Shown: positions 19,101 through 26,777 of the stretch, piece after piece | How positions within the stretch are numbered: position 1 is the stretch's first letter | How the letters are laid out: each line of letters opens with the position of its first letter | Source of the DNA: Pseudoalteromonas umbrosa | GTDB taxonomy: Bacteria > Pseudomonadota > Gammaproteobacteria > Enterobacterales > Alteromonadaceae | NCBI RefSeq assembly: GCF_030125375.1 | Contig: NZ_JASJUU010000022.1 | Location: 84,624 to 148,623, forward strand | Direction: 5' to 3' | DNA length: 64,000 nt | Notes under the pieces: generated by a model | Told to the model about the DNA's origin: nothing | What the model saw: the letters and a program-made list of their open reading frames with translations, nothing else | Databases searched by the model: none | Made by a program: the position numbers and the translations under genes

Positions 19101-21421
19101 TAAAATGTCTTTACCCATGCTGCAATATCCGCGTCAGACTGCGTCGTCATATCAAGCGACTGCCAGTTCAGCTGCTGCTCGGTTAAGCGCTGCTGCCACT
19201 GTCCGTCTTGGCTTTTCACATACGCATGTCGCAAGGCACCTTGCTGCTCTAACACCTGTTGAAGCGCAGTTTGTAAGTGCGTGTCGTTGACGTCTCCATG
19301 TAGCGTTAGGCTGGCACCAATATGATATGCGCTACTCGTAGGCTCAAGTTGCCATAAGAACAATTGTCTTTGTTGCTGTGCACTCAGTGGGTAAGTGGTT
19401 TGGGCCAATGCAGGGATCGCTACTTGATGTGCTTTGGCATTGATACTCTCTCGTACTAGCTGACAAAAATCAGCAAATTTATGCGCTGCAAATACCGCTG
19501 TCGGATCAATTTGGCATTTGCATGTTTCTTGTACTTTTGCCAGTAGCAAAGCGGCCTTAATTGAGCTGCCACCTAAAGCAAAAAAATCGGCATCATTGCT
19601 GTTCACTGGGTAGCGAAGGACTTCTTGCCACAATTCAGCCAAAGTATGTGTGAGCGTATCCCAGCCTTGCTGATCTTCACCACCATGACTGATAGATAGC
19701 TGCTGTAATTGAGCTAGGTTAAATACCCCGTAGGTCGCCAGCTTGTCCTCATTGAGTAATTTCATGCACGCGCTGCGCTGTAATTTACCGCTGGAGGTTT
19801 TTGGTAATCCGCCTTGGTCTAATAACACCACCAATTCAGGGCAATGACCAAATTGTTCAATAATAAAGTCTCTGATAATTTTTGCACTTTGCTCTGCGGG
19901 AACCTCATTGCGATACACATTGGCGGTTTCAATGGCAATACCTATGCCCTCGCCGCTTTCTTCGCTTGGTACCGGAAACGCTGAGACACGGCCTTGACGC
20001 ACAAAGCTGATGGCGCCTTCAATTGCGCGCTCAATATCTTGTGGATAGACATTGTGACCATTCATGATGATCAAATCTTTTTGCCGACCAGAGATGTAAA
20101 GTTGACCATCATGTATGTAACCAACATCCCCTGTGCGCAGCCAGCGTTTGCCAGCGTGCTCAACAAATGTCTCTTGCGTGGCTTTATCATTGCGCCAATA
20201 CCCCAGTGCAATGCTTGGACCGCTCGCCCAGATCTCACCAATGCCGCCCTCTGCAACTTCATCAAAACTGGATGAGCAGGTGATCCGCACTTGGTGTTCA
20301 CTGGCTGATACGCCGCACCCAACCTGATGGCCATATTCTTCAGTGTCACGAGTATCTGCAACTTGCTGATATACCGCTTTACCCGATGCCAAGGCTTGAT
20401 TATCAAATGCCTTAATTACCGCCCCCTGCGCTGGAATACTGCCGGTCACAAATAAGGTACATTCGGCAAGACCATAACAGGGGTAAAGCGCGTTACGATT
20501 AAAGCCTTGAACGGCATATTTGTCGGCAAAGTTTAGTAAGGTGTCATGACGAATAGGCTCTGCACCTGAAAAAAACACTCGTAAACTGCTCAGGTCAATG
20601 TCTGTGATTTGCTTATCTTTGATGCGCTCGATACATAGGCGATAAGAAAAATCAGGGCCGCCACTGATAGTGGCGCGATACTCAGAAATCAGCTGCAACC
20701 AGCGCGCAGGACGCTCCATAAAATAGCGCGGTGAGCATAAAATCAATTTGAAACCAGTATAAATCGGCTGCAACAGCCCGCCAATCAGTCCCATATCGTG
20801 GAACAGTGGCAGCCAACTCACTAAAGTATCATCACTACTGATACCAAGCCCTTGCGCAATAGCTTTTTCGTTAGCAATCAAGTTTCCATGACTCACCATC
20901 ACCCCTTTTGGTTTTGCAGTCGAACCAGAGGTATATTGTAAGAATGCAATGTCATCACTTTTAGCACAGTAGCGCTCAACGTCTTCGATTTGCTCACAAA
21001 ACTCGTCAATCACCAGCATTTTGCTGCCATGGACTTGCTCAACCAATGCCTCGACGGTGGCAGTATAGCGTGCTGTTGTTAGCACAAGTGCTGCTTCTGA
21101 ATCTTCTGCAATACCCACAGTACGCGCAATATGCTGGGCTTTGGTCGATTCTGGTGGGAAGCTCGGAATGGCAGTCACACCTAAATACTGGCAAGCTAAG
21201 AAGCTGGTCACGTACTCAATGCCGGTATCCATCAAGATCAGTGCTCTGTCGCCTGCCACAACATGATTTTTTAAGTGGCTGGCCACCATTAAGCTTTGTG
21301 CATACAGCTCTCCAAAGCTCCATGGTGTGTGTGCTTTTTTATCAACACATACCAGCGCAGTTTTGTCTGGCTGCTGCGCTACATGCTGCGCTAAATGATC
21401 CATGATGGTAATGGCGTTCAT
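16172..21421 (-). CDS. Loading enzyme FAAL-ACP-C-A-PCP (lipopeptide initiation)
   Basis: 1749 residues. Residues 1 to about 590 are a fatty acyl-AMP ligase (YTSGSTAKPKGVMVSHG, PLFHDMGL, YGLAE, PKTSSGKLQR). An acyl carrier domain follows (LGGSS near 611), then a condensation domain (about 676-1100), an adenylation domain (TSGSTGKAKG near 1277) and a PCP (VGGHSL near 1672). The C-terminal tail is strongly basic (KQKRGMGAIAARKRKARES), plausibly a docking element. The FAAL activates a free fatty acid as acyl-AMP and loads the ACP; the C domain then N-acylates the first amino acid. The condensation motif reads HHIASDAW, with Ala where Gly is usual, but the catalytic second His is kept. The A-domain code reads DAEDVSTVE; Glu239 and Asp278 suggest a basic side chain, but I cannot assign it. 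A GGAG ribosome site lies 8 nt before the ATG. The architecture parallels PvdL-type loaders of pyoverdine. Confidence 0.95.
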   Translation of the reverse strand: MNAITIMDHLAQHVAQQPDKTALVCVDKKAHTPWSFGELYAQSLMVASHLKNHVVAGDRALILMDTGIEYVTSFLACQYLGVTAIPSFPPESTKAQHIARTVGIAEDSEAALVLTTARYTATVEALVEQVHGSKMLVIDEFCEQIEDVERYCAKSDDIAFLQYTSGSTAKPKGVMVSHGNLIANEKAIAQGLGISSDDTLVSWLPLFHDMGLIGGLLQPIYTGFKLILCSPRYFMERPARWLQLISEYRATISGGPDFSYRLCIERIKDKQITDIDLSSLRVFFSGAEPIRHDTLLNFADKYAVQGFNRNALYPCYGLAECTLFVTGSIPAQGAVIKAFDNQALASGKAVYQQVADTRDTEEYGHQVGCGVSASEHQVRITCSSSFDEVAEGGIGEIWASGPSIALGYWRNDKATQETFVEHAGKRWLRTGDVGYIHDGQLYISGRQKDLIIMNGHNVYPQDIERAIEGAISFVRQGRVSAFPVPSEESGEGIGIAIETANVYRNEVPAEQSAKIIRDFIIEQFGHCPELVVLLDQGGLPKTSSGKLQRSACMKLLNEDKLATYGVFNLAQLQQLSISHGGEDQQGWDTLTHTLAELWQEVLRYPVNSNDADFFALGGSSIKAALLLAKVQETCKCQIDPTAVFAAHKFADFCQLVRESINAKAHQVAIPALAQTTYPLSAQQQRQLFLWQLEPTSSAYHIGASLTLHGDVNDTHLQTALQQVLEQQGALRHAYVKSQDGQWQQRLTEQQLNWQSLDMTTQSDADIAAWVKTFYQQPFALEQGENFRAAFLKRPEGRYELVLVMHHIASDAWSFDLILADISRTYQLLAEGKTLTHIPQMINYGDFATWQQQWLLSNDAQSQLSYWQQLLQDSDDEELLTPQHVRQPNGPAPMQSQTMQLAYQEVEQLQALAHRHGASLFMLLLSSLQVFFYRYAGKRTPRIGVPVANRRYSELHPLVGFFINTLVQRNTLSAQQSFVEVLAATKEQVIAAQQNQDLPFEKLVEALNPDRSLGQNPLFQVMFNHLEQDVQQAFDLQGVVVDKVAALQSQAQFDLSIDSRLLNDGALLLEFQYNAALFDADYMQSVVLAFNTLLRNTVAEPTTAIGNLATHTQKTQAIAQGLGTAVTLPDTPWLDAISEIAQTEPARTAVIYNDQHYSYEWLEHTSNRLAHGLVAKGLSTESVVGVMQSRKPLMLASTLACLKAGAAYLPLDKQFPADKLQHMLTDSGCQAILSDEADLAVSFDGILLSPQTLLGEQHLNTGVPAVARHCQQTAYLNYTSGSTGKAKGVAIELGALSRYIESAKQFINLQADDVVLQFATANFDAFVEQLFPTWAVGAAVLLRGDALWDADTLYLQAQKHDVAVMDLSAVYWRSISASWARKAQQAKLALPKLRQVHSGGEAMSVAGIQDWQNTGLSQVRLLNTYGPTEIVVEAAIHPCQDFAPHGQENQSVPLGHALAGRKLYILDDNLEIVPNGQMGQLFVGGDILARGYWAQPEMTATCFIADPFSHDGARMYATGDMVSWQGEALMYHGRNDHQVKIRGFRVELDDIEQHLSQLPDVDMAVVVTEQQAHGLGLIAYIQSDKYSDEGFADKLKRALGERMPAYMVPSDILVLEKLPVNASGKLERKQLPKIERMVKVVELAQNDTERAIAEIWQKHLKTPDIDRHANFFDVGGHSLLLMAVYEELKLQYPNLQMTELFAHSSIASLATMLGGAQSNTAPVTSKKPSGAKQKRGMGAIAARKRKARES

Positions 21422-21636
21422 GATTTACTCCATGAGATATAACTAGCAATGCGCATCGTGTTAGGTACTGTTATCGCACCCAATATGATGAGAAAGGTTT
21501 AATGCGCTATCGTGAGTGTTTCCACAACGAGGATTCGCTGAGTGTAATGATGAAGTGATCAGTGAGCCCAATAAGCCAGTATTTAACACCTTTTTGGCTG
21601 CTAACTAGACTCAATATCACTAAAAGTCCAGATTAT
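21422..21636. other. Gap between mbtH-like gene and FAAL-NRPS gene
   Basis: 215 bp without a gene. It is long enough for a promoter for the assembly-line genes. I looked for a PvdS-type promoter (TAAAT, 16-17 nt, CGT) and found no convincing match; a TTAAAC...GTGCGAT arrangement is only vaguely similar. Confidence 0.4.
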
Positions 21637-21837
21637 TTAAGCCATGGCTTGGCGTAGACTCAAAGGACGCATATCTGTCCAATGTGTTTTAATATACTCT
21701 AGACAAGCTGCTTTATCGCCGTTGACCCCAGTGTCTTTCCAGCCACCCGGTATGGTTTTATAACTTGGCCATAGAGAGTATTGTTCTTCGTGGTTAATGA
21801 TTACTTTAAAAGTGCCGTTTTCGTTGTCAAAACTCAT
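21637..21837 (-). CDS. MbtH-like protein
   Basis: 66 residues from ATG 21837; an in-frame GTG lies one codon upstream at 21840. It shows the family signature: NHEEQYSLWP, then PGGWKDTG, then HWTDMRPLSLR. MbtH-like proteins bind and activate or stabilise NRPS adenylation domains in the cytoplasm. It lies between the acylase gene and the FAAL-NRPS gene on the same strand and presumably serves one or more of the four visible A domains. The ribosome site is poor (a GGAAAA stretch), and the start sits immediately behind a strong hairpin. Confidence 0.95.
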   Translation of the reverse strand: MSFDNENGTFKVIINHEEQYSLWPSYKTIPGGWKDTGVNGDKAACLEYIKTHWTDMRPLSLRQAMA

Positions 21838-21849
21838 CACATTTTTCCA

Positions 21850-21886
21850 AAAATTAGACTGTCGCCACTGTGACGCGCGACAGTCT
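21850..21886 (-). terminator. Hairpin between acylase and mbtH-like genes
   Basis: A perfect 10-bp inverted repeat (AGACTGTCGC at 21856-21865, GCGACAGTCT at 21877-21886) is followed on the minus strand by AATTTTTGG. It could terminate most transcription leaving the acylase gene. Because mbtH starts about 15 nt further on, partial read-through or attenuation is more likely than a full stop. Confidence 0.6.
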
Positions 21887-21893
21887 GAGATTT

Positions 21894-24329
21894 TTAGTCT
21901 TTTTTCACATTAAGTGTGATTTCACTGACTTTATTTTCCTTGATCTGTGCATCTGTGTACGGCAAATCAATTAACCCTTTTCCTGCAGCATAGTGCTCAC
22001 TGGCATCAGTAAAATGCGGTGAATGCGGATTATTACTTTGCGAATATGTAAGTAAGCCTCGTGCTTTTGGACCATGCTGATCAAACCCAACAACCATCAT
22101 CCAGCTAGAACCATAGTTGATCGGATAGCCCTCTGTACTCAAGCCTGTGCTCACTTTCCAATTTTCGTTTAACACTTCTTGGATTGGTGAAGCAAGCTGT
22201 GGTGCAAATGAAGTTAAATCCATCGCATTGGTTGTCGAGTAAACATTAAAACCACCGCTATTGTGGTGAGGGCCTGGCCAAGGAATACGACGCTCTCCCT
22301 TTTGCAAGTACTGCAACTCACCAAGAGGTGCATCGATGGCAAAGCCTGCATTTTCAAGTTGCTTACTTGCAGCGAGTAACTTGATTAAGGTGGCTTTGTC
22401 CGCTTTTACGATACTCGGGGTAACGGCTGGAAATGCTGGATTAAATTGCACTAATAAGTTTTCATCTTCTAATAAGTTGAAAAACTCTTTTGCAAGCGGT
22501 GCAGAGACAGAATTAGCATTAAATTTACCATCCCACTTTGCAAATGCGCGACATGCTGGGTCAACAGGCATGCTTAGAGTTTCCGTGACTTTAAGTGTTT
22601 GACCAGAGTAAAGAGCACATGCAGCCATCACTGTGGGCTTATATAACTCAAATGAGGCACTGGTGCCTGTAACAATATTCTCCAATTCATGACGATCAAA
22701 CTTTCCATCAGCACCACGCGCAAAACGCAGTAAATTTAAGTTATAACGAGTACGACGTGTTTGCTTGTAATCGACGTGGCCATAAAGCAGCGAGTAGCCA
22801 CTTAATTTTTCATCTAAATTAGCTAACCAATAAGAATTGTTGGCATTTTGTACGTAGTCTTGACGGCGCAGCTTGGGTGCGCGTTCGTAAGGAACTTCCT
22901 GCTGATATACCAATGCGCTGCTCGTGCCCGGTAAAACGGCCATACGCGTATTTTTATACACTTGAGAAATCACAGGGTGTGAACGCAGCAACTCTTCACC
23001 CATCGCTGATAAATCAGGCACATTTGAATCATCTATGTAGAACACTTCACCTTGATCATCCGCAACTAACGTATTGTTAAAGGCCAAGCCATCAAGGGTT
23101 TTAAATGTATTGATAAACTCATCTAAATTTGTAGCACGGTTCATTGCCAACCAATGATCGATCCCTTCAAGATTATTGAGGTTAGTATCGCGAACTACAT
23201 AAGCATTTTTGTCATCCCATTTGAAGTGTTTCTGATCTTCAAGTACGTAACCAATTGGCGTCGTAAAGTAGTCTTTCTTCATAGAGATAACGCCCATAGG
23301 CGTCAATACATCAACGTTAACTTGTTTCTTCTCAATATCTTGCCATTGACCATCAAACTTATACTGCAATGGGTTCGCAGGGTTTAGCTCAAGCTGATAG
23401 ATCACTTCATGACGCGCAGCTGAGTAGGTATGTGTCCAAGCAATGTTTTGATTAAAACCAATATTCACAATTCCTGGTACACCTACAACTGACGCACCCA
23501 TAGTGCTGAAATCACCTTCAACACTTGCGTGGTTAGCCCAAAATCTCAGGTTACCATTAAATGGGAAGTGGGGATTTGCAAGTAATAAACCGCGGCCATT
23601 ACTGGTTACTTCATGACCCAATGCCCAACCATTTGAACCCTGTGTAAGTTGCTTCGGCTTATAGTTCGTATTATTTGCCATTAACCAAGGTTCTGCCTCA
23701 GCACTATCCTGTTTTGCTGCAATCACAGGCAACCACTCTGTGCCAGTACCTGGGTTTGCTTGAAGAATTTGTACTAGTAAACGGCCAATACTGTTTTGAA
23801 CCGCTGACGCTAACACTGACGCAACCACATCCACGCCTTCAATCGGCTTAACCCACGCTTTACCATCACATGCTGGCGCTAAAGTCGCTTTGCCTAGGTT
23901 TACATCTTGTAGGTACTGGTTGTACCCAGCTGCAAACCCCTCTGCCAGTGCACGAGTATCCGCTGAAAGGTTGGCATACTCACGTTCAACTCGACCGTGC
24001 AGGTCTATGATCTTATAACCTAGATCTAAACTGACAAAAAAGTTGTCTTGACCGTTTTTATGTGGACCAAGGTATTTGGCACGTTCGCCTTTAACACGCA
24101 CATAGCCATCGGCCAAAATACATGCATGATCTTCTGCTTGCGCATACGCATTGCCATAGCCTAAACCAAATAGAGACTTTGCCTGAATATGAGGAATGCC
24201 ATGTTCAGTACGAGTGATCTTTACTTCTTCACTCAGATTTACTGCCAAAGTGCTCGCCTGGACGCCAAGATGAACACTAGATAAAGCAAAAGCAGCACAA
24301 ATAGGTACTAATGTAGATTTTAACTTCAT
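21894..24329 (-). CDS. Secreted penicillin acylase-family Ntn hydrolase (acyl-peptide/AHL acylase type)
   Basis: 811 residues, the usual length for a pre-pro-acylase. A signal peptide ends near AHLGVQAS-like residues 20-26 (cleavage after VQA). The N-terminal part has the family pattern TRTEHGIPHIQA and GYGNAYAQAEDH. The likely autoprocessing site is QGSNGWALG, with Ser232 as the new N-terminal nucleophile of the beta subunit (codon 23634-23636), followed by LLLANPHFP. Relatives include penicillin acylases, AHL acylases and PvdQ, which removes the fatty acyl chain from the pyoverdine precursor in the periplasm. Its position at the head of a FAAL-initiated NRPS cluster suggests a maturation deacylase, though AHL quenching remains possible. 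An AAGGAAAG ribosome site lies just before the ATG. Confidence 0.9.
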   Translation of the reverse strand: MKLKSTLVPICAAFALSSVHLGVQASTLAVNLSEEVKITRTEHGIPHIQAKSLFGLGYGNAYAQAEDHACILADGYVRVKGERAKYLGPHKNGQDNFFVSLDLGYKIIDLHGRVEREYANLSADTRALAEGFAAGYNQYLQDVNLGKATLAPACDGKAWVKPIEGVDVVASVLASAVQNSIGRLLVQILQANPGTGTEWLPVIAAKQDSAEAEPWLMANNTNYKPKQLTQGSNGWALGHEVTSNGRGLLLANPHFPFNGNLRFWANHASVEGDFSTMGASVVGVPGIVNIGFNQNIAWTHTYSAARHEVIYQLELNPANPLQYKFDGQWQDIEKKQVNVDVLTPMGVISMKKDYFTTPIGYVLEDQKHFKWDDKNAYVVRDTNLNNLEGIDHWLAMNRATNLDEFINTFKTLDGLAFNNTLVADDQGEVFYIDDSNVPDLSAMGEELLRSHPVISQVYKNTRMAVLPGTSSALVYQQEVPYERAPKLRRQDYVQNANNSYWLANLDEKLSGYSLLYGHVDYKQTRRTRYNLNLLRFARGADGKFDRHELENIVTGTSASFELYKPTVMAACALYSGQTLKVTETLSMPVDPACRAFAKWDGKFNANSVSAPLAKEFFNLLEDENLLVQFNPAFPAVTPSIVKADKATLIKLLAASKQLENAGFAIDAPLGELQYLQKGERRIPWPGPHHNSGGFNVYSTTNAMDLTSFAPQLASPIQEVLNENWKVSTGLSTEGYPINYGSSWMMVVGFDQHGPKARGLLTYSQSNNPHSPHFTDASEHYAAGKGLIDLPYTDAQIKENKVSEITLNVKKD

Positions 24330-24515
24330 AACTTTCCTTAAGTTTTTAAATACGGTTAAAAATTAATTCCATGTACTCAAGACGATATAAACCGCAAAAA
24401 ACAAAAGAAAATAACACGATAGTTTGTTGCAAAATAAACAACTAAAGTTAAACAAAAGAGACCAAGATTAACCTGCAGTTAATTTGAGTTTAATTATCAA
24501 AGCAGCACAAAATAC

Positions 24516-24545
24516 TTGACTGTTAATAGAAGATCAAAATAACAT
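24516..24545 (+). promoter_or_regulatory. Candidate sigma70 promoter of the ECF sigma gene
   Basis: A -35 TTGACT (24516-24521), an 18-nt spacer and a -10-like TAACAT (24540-24545, 4/6) would start transcription near 24552, directly on the Fur box. Confidence 0.5.
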
Positions 24546-24551
24546 AATAGT

Positions 24552-24570
24552 GATAATAATTCGCATTATC
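24552..24570 (+). promoter_or_regulatory. Fur box upstream of the PvdS-like sigma gene
   Basis: The 19-mer GATAATAATTCGCATTATC matches the classical Fur box GATAATGATAATCATTATC at 15 of 19 positions, with both outer halves intact. It ends 31 bp before the GTG at 24602 and overlaps the predicted transcription start, the usual place for iron-dependent repression. Confidence 0.8.
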
Positions 24571-24601
24571 TATTACGGATCAACTTTCAGGACAAATAGG
24601 A

Positions 24602-25132
24602 GTGAATACAGTGCAGCTGTGCAACAAGTGGTCTAAAGTGATTGCTGAGAATGAAGCAAAATTACTGGCTTATTTGAACAATATCTTACGCTGCCCATAT
24701 CTGGCCGAAGATGCCCTACAAGATACGTTTCTACGCTTGTCAGGTATGTCTAAGTGTCAAGATTGTCAGGTTAAAAACACCAAAAGCTATTGCTATCAAG
24801 TTGCGAGAAACATTGCCATTGATATGATCCGAAAGCAAACTCGTGAATCTTTAGTAGATTTAGAGTCAATTCAAACAGAGCAGTTCGATGATGAAAGTTC
24901 AAATATTGAAGAAAAGTATATCGATGCACAGCTATCAGACAAGGTAAATAGCACCATAGGTAAGTTATCTAAGCGCCATCAAAACGTTGTAAGCTTTTAT
25001 CGTGATGGTCGTTTAAAACAAAAAGAAATTGCCAAGATGTACCATATTTCACCAACTTTAGTGAATTTTATGATTAAAGAGGCTATTCAATCCTGTCAAA
25101 ATGAACTGCAAGCTAGTGCAGTAGCTCACTAA
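24602..25132 (+). CDS. PvdS-like ECF (iron-starvation) sigma factor
   Basis: 176 residues. The sigma region 2 signature is AEDALQDTFLRL near 36-47, with VARNIAIDMIRK. Region 4 contains QKEIAKMYHISPTLVNFMI near 140-160. The SPTLVNFMI segment is the same as I remember in Pseudomonas PvdS, the sigma factor that drives pyoverdine genes under iron limitation. The start is GTG 24602 or, equally credible, GTG 24611, which has AGGAG 8 nt upstream. A Fur box lies in the promoter. It is divergent from the acylase and NRPS/PKS genes, which are its likely targets. No anti-sigma gene is adjacent; in TonB-linked systems the partner may lie elsewhere. The gene overlaps the convergent TerB-like gene by 4 bp. 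Confidence 0.9.
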   Translation: MNTVQLCNKWSKVIAENEAKLLAYLNNILRCPYLAEDALQDTFLRLSGMSKCQDCQVKNTKSYCYQVARNIAIDMIRKQTRESLVDLESIQTEQFDDESSNIEEKYIDAQLSDKVNSTIGKLSKRHQNVVSFYRDGRLKQKEIAKMYHISPTLVNFMIKEAIQSCQNELQASAVAH

Positions 25133-25611
25133 TCAGGTAGCCCCAAAACTTTTTTTACATTGAGCTTGGCGGCAATAAAGTCGCCATGAGCTACATACAT
25201 CAAACCAGCTAATTTGCGCACGGTATAGTCTTCTTGAGGATCTAACTTACCATCTGCAAATGCGACCATCCACAGTAGCTCAATCACTTCAGTACGTTCT
25301 TCTTCGTTGGTATTTTCATTAACCACCTTCACGAAACGGTGCAAATCAATCGCTTCATCGACCAATTGCTGGGCTTGAGCGAAAATTAATTCACAGCTTT
25401 TCGCATCAAGCTGACAGTGTTTTTTAAGTAGTTGCGTTATCATTTTTAACTCATCTGGCGCAATATCATTGTCTGCCCTCATTACCTCAACCATTAACGC
25501 GCCTAATGCAGCCGAGAAATCGATTGGCGCCGGATGAGCAGGCTGAGAAGAGTCCAGTTTAGACAAAAATAGCTTTATACGTTCTAACAATTGTCGCCCC
25601 TTTTGATACAA
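25129..25611 (-). CDS. TerB-like helical protein
   Basis: 160 residues resembling the TerB/COG4103 fold: acidic helical repeats with MRADNDIAPDE and FADGKLDPQED, which are paired Asp-rich turns thought to bind metal in this family. No signal peptide. Its role in this subfamily is unknown; the tellurite label is historical. It overlaps the end of the sigma gene tail to tail and is probably a housekeeping neighbour rather than part of the cluster. Confidence 0.75.
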   Translation of the reverse strand: MYQKGRQLLERIKLFLSKLDSSQPAHPAPIDFSAALGALMVEVMRADNDIAPDELKMITQLLKKHCQLDAKSCELIFAQAQQLVDEAIDLHRFVKVVNENTNEEERTEVIELLWMVAFADGKLDPQEDYTVRKLAGLMYVAHGDFIAAKLNVKKVLGLPD

Positions 25612-25649
25612 TTAATAGATAAACGCTCTATTACTGGTTTGATGTAAAT

Positions 25650-26033
25650 ATGCAGTTTGGCAAAAATTCAATGAAGAATATCAGCACAAAGATACTGACA
25701 ATCACGTCACTTAGTTTACTGAGTGCCTGTACCTTTACGCCTAATAAAATAGGCGTTACAGAAAAATACTACGATTTTGACCATAAAGTACATTACGAAC
25801 AAATAAAGTATAACGATGACCATTACTATTTACAGATAAAAGCAGATTCATACAGGCATTTTTTGCAACAAAGTGTGTTTTTATTACGTCACAGTCAATC
25901 ACTATGCCGCGGCGTAAAACCGCAAATATTATTGCATGGAGGCGTACAAAAATTTGATCGTTTGCCAACCCACCCTCGCCCGTATCAGCCAGATCTGCGC
26001 GTCGAAGTTAAATGTGTCAAGGAAGAAAAATAA
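25650..26033 (+). CDS. Small putative lipoprotein, unknown function
   Basis: 127 residues from ATG 25650, or 120 from ATG 25671. The second start gives a more typical lipoprotein signal (MKNISTKILT...LLSAC, Cys as lipidation site). The mature part is rich in Tyr, His and Lys, with no domain I recognise. No good ribosome site precedes either start. It is divergent from the TerB-like gene, with 38 bp between them. Confidence 0.6.
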   Translation: MQFGKNSMKNISTKILTITSLSLLSACTFTPNKIGVTEKYYDFDHKVHYEQIKYNDDHYYLQIKADSYRHFLQQSVFLLRHSQSLCRGVKPQILLHGGVQKFDRLPTHPRPYQPDLRVEVKCVKEEK

Positions 26034-26084
26034 CCTACCTAAGACCAGCACCCAAGCTCGGGATGCTGGCTGATTATACCAAGA

Positions 26085-26687
26085 TTAATCCTGATATCCC
26101 CAAGGCGCTTTTGGCGCTTTAACTGGCTTAGTTAAATCAAAGTCGACTCTAAACTCGCGCCCTTCACGTACTAAGCGGTAAGTAAACTTGTCATCATATA
26201 TAAACATTTGCCATGTATTTCCCATTGATTGAGGAATTGCATGCGCGATGAATAGCTCTTTAGAATATTGATCGGCAGGAAATGACTGCACATTATCAAA
26301 GCCGGCATCTACTGTATGGCCACCATACATAGTCGATTTATCATCACTGCCATCTTTATGGCGATGGTCGTGTTTAAGACTCAGACCGCTGCCTGTTTTT
26401 GTAATGATCCAAGTGCGCGACGCATCTTTGCCAACATGAAAAGGAACTTGCAATTCACGTTCGTTACAACGACGCACATGCATAACTAGCCTCTCTTCGC
26501 TGAATGCACTAGGGCCCTGATTATCGACTGTTACTTTGCCCTCATACGCTTTGCCGCAATGCGCCTTAATTTTATCAAAGAATGCATCATGAGTTGGAAT
26601 AGAGACAAGCGGTGCAGGACGAGCAAAAGCAGCGCTACTGGCCAGTACAGTCGCAGCAGCTAATAGAGAAGCTGAAAACTTATTCAT
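26085..26687 (-). CDS. Secreted protein of unknown function
   Basis: 200 residues with a clear signal peptide (MNKFSASLLAAATVLASSAAFA, cut before RPAP). The mature protein has two Cys (HCGKAYEG and RRCNERE), probably a disulfide, a His-rich stretch LKHDHRHKDGSDD and a conserved-looking C-terminus. I do not recognise the family. It follows the leu operon terminator by only 24 bp, so its promoter must overlap the end of leuD or the terminator region. Confidence 0.8.
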   Translation of the reverse strand: MNKFSASLLAAATVLASSAAFARPAPLVSIPTHDAFFDKIKAHCGKAYEGKVTVDNQGPSAFSEERLVMHVRRCNERELQVPFHVGKDASRTWIITKTGSGLSLKHDHRHKDGSDDKSTMYGGHTVDAGFDNVQSFPADQYSKELFIAHAIPQSMGNTWQMFIYDDKFTYRLVREGREFRVDFDLTKPVKAPKAPWGYQD

Positions 26688-26703
26688 CGAAATGTTCCTA
26701 AAT

Positions 26704-26735
26704 ATGAAAAAGCCAAAGACTAGAACGCCTTTGGC
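26704..26735 (-). terminator. Terminator of the leu operon
   Basis: On the minus strand a 7-bp stem GCCAAAG/CTTTGGC (26729-26735 with 26712-26718) is followed by TTTTTC. It lies about 40 bp downstream of the leuD stop. Confidence 0.85.
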
Positions 26736-26777
26736 ATAATGGCAAAAAAATGCGATGGTTGGTGTGCATCTAAAGGG

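Larger units (their letters stand above)
24330..24601. other. Divergent promoter region, acylase / sigma factor
   Basis: 272 bp of AT-rich sequence between oppositely transcribed genes. It holds the sigma-factor promoter and Fur box described separately. I could not identify a PvdS-type promoter for the acylase by eye. Confidence 0.6.

Noticed and set aside
21422..21636. PvdS-type promoter before the FAAL gene
   Set aside because: No TAAAT with a properly spaced CGT was found by eye; left as a suggested computation.
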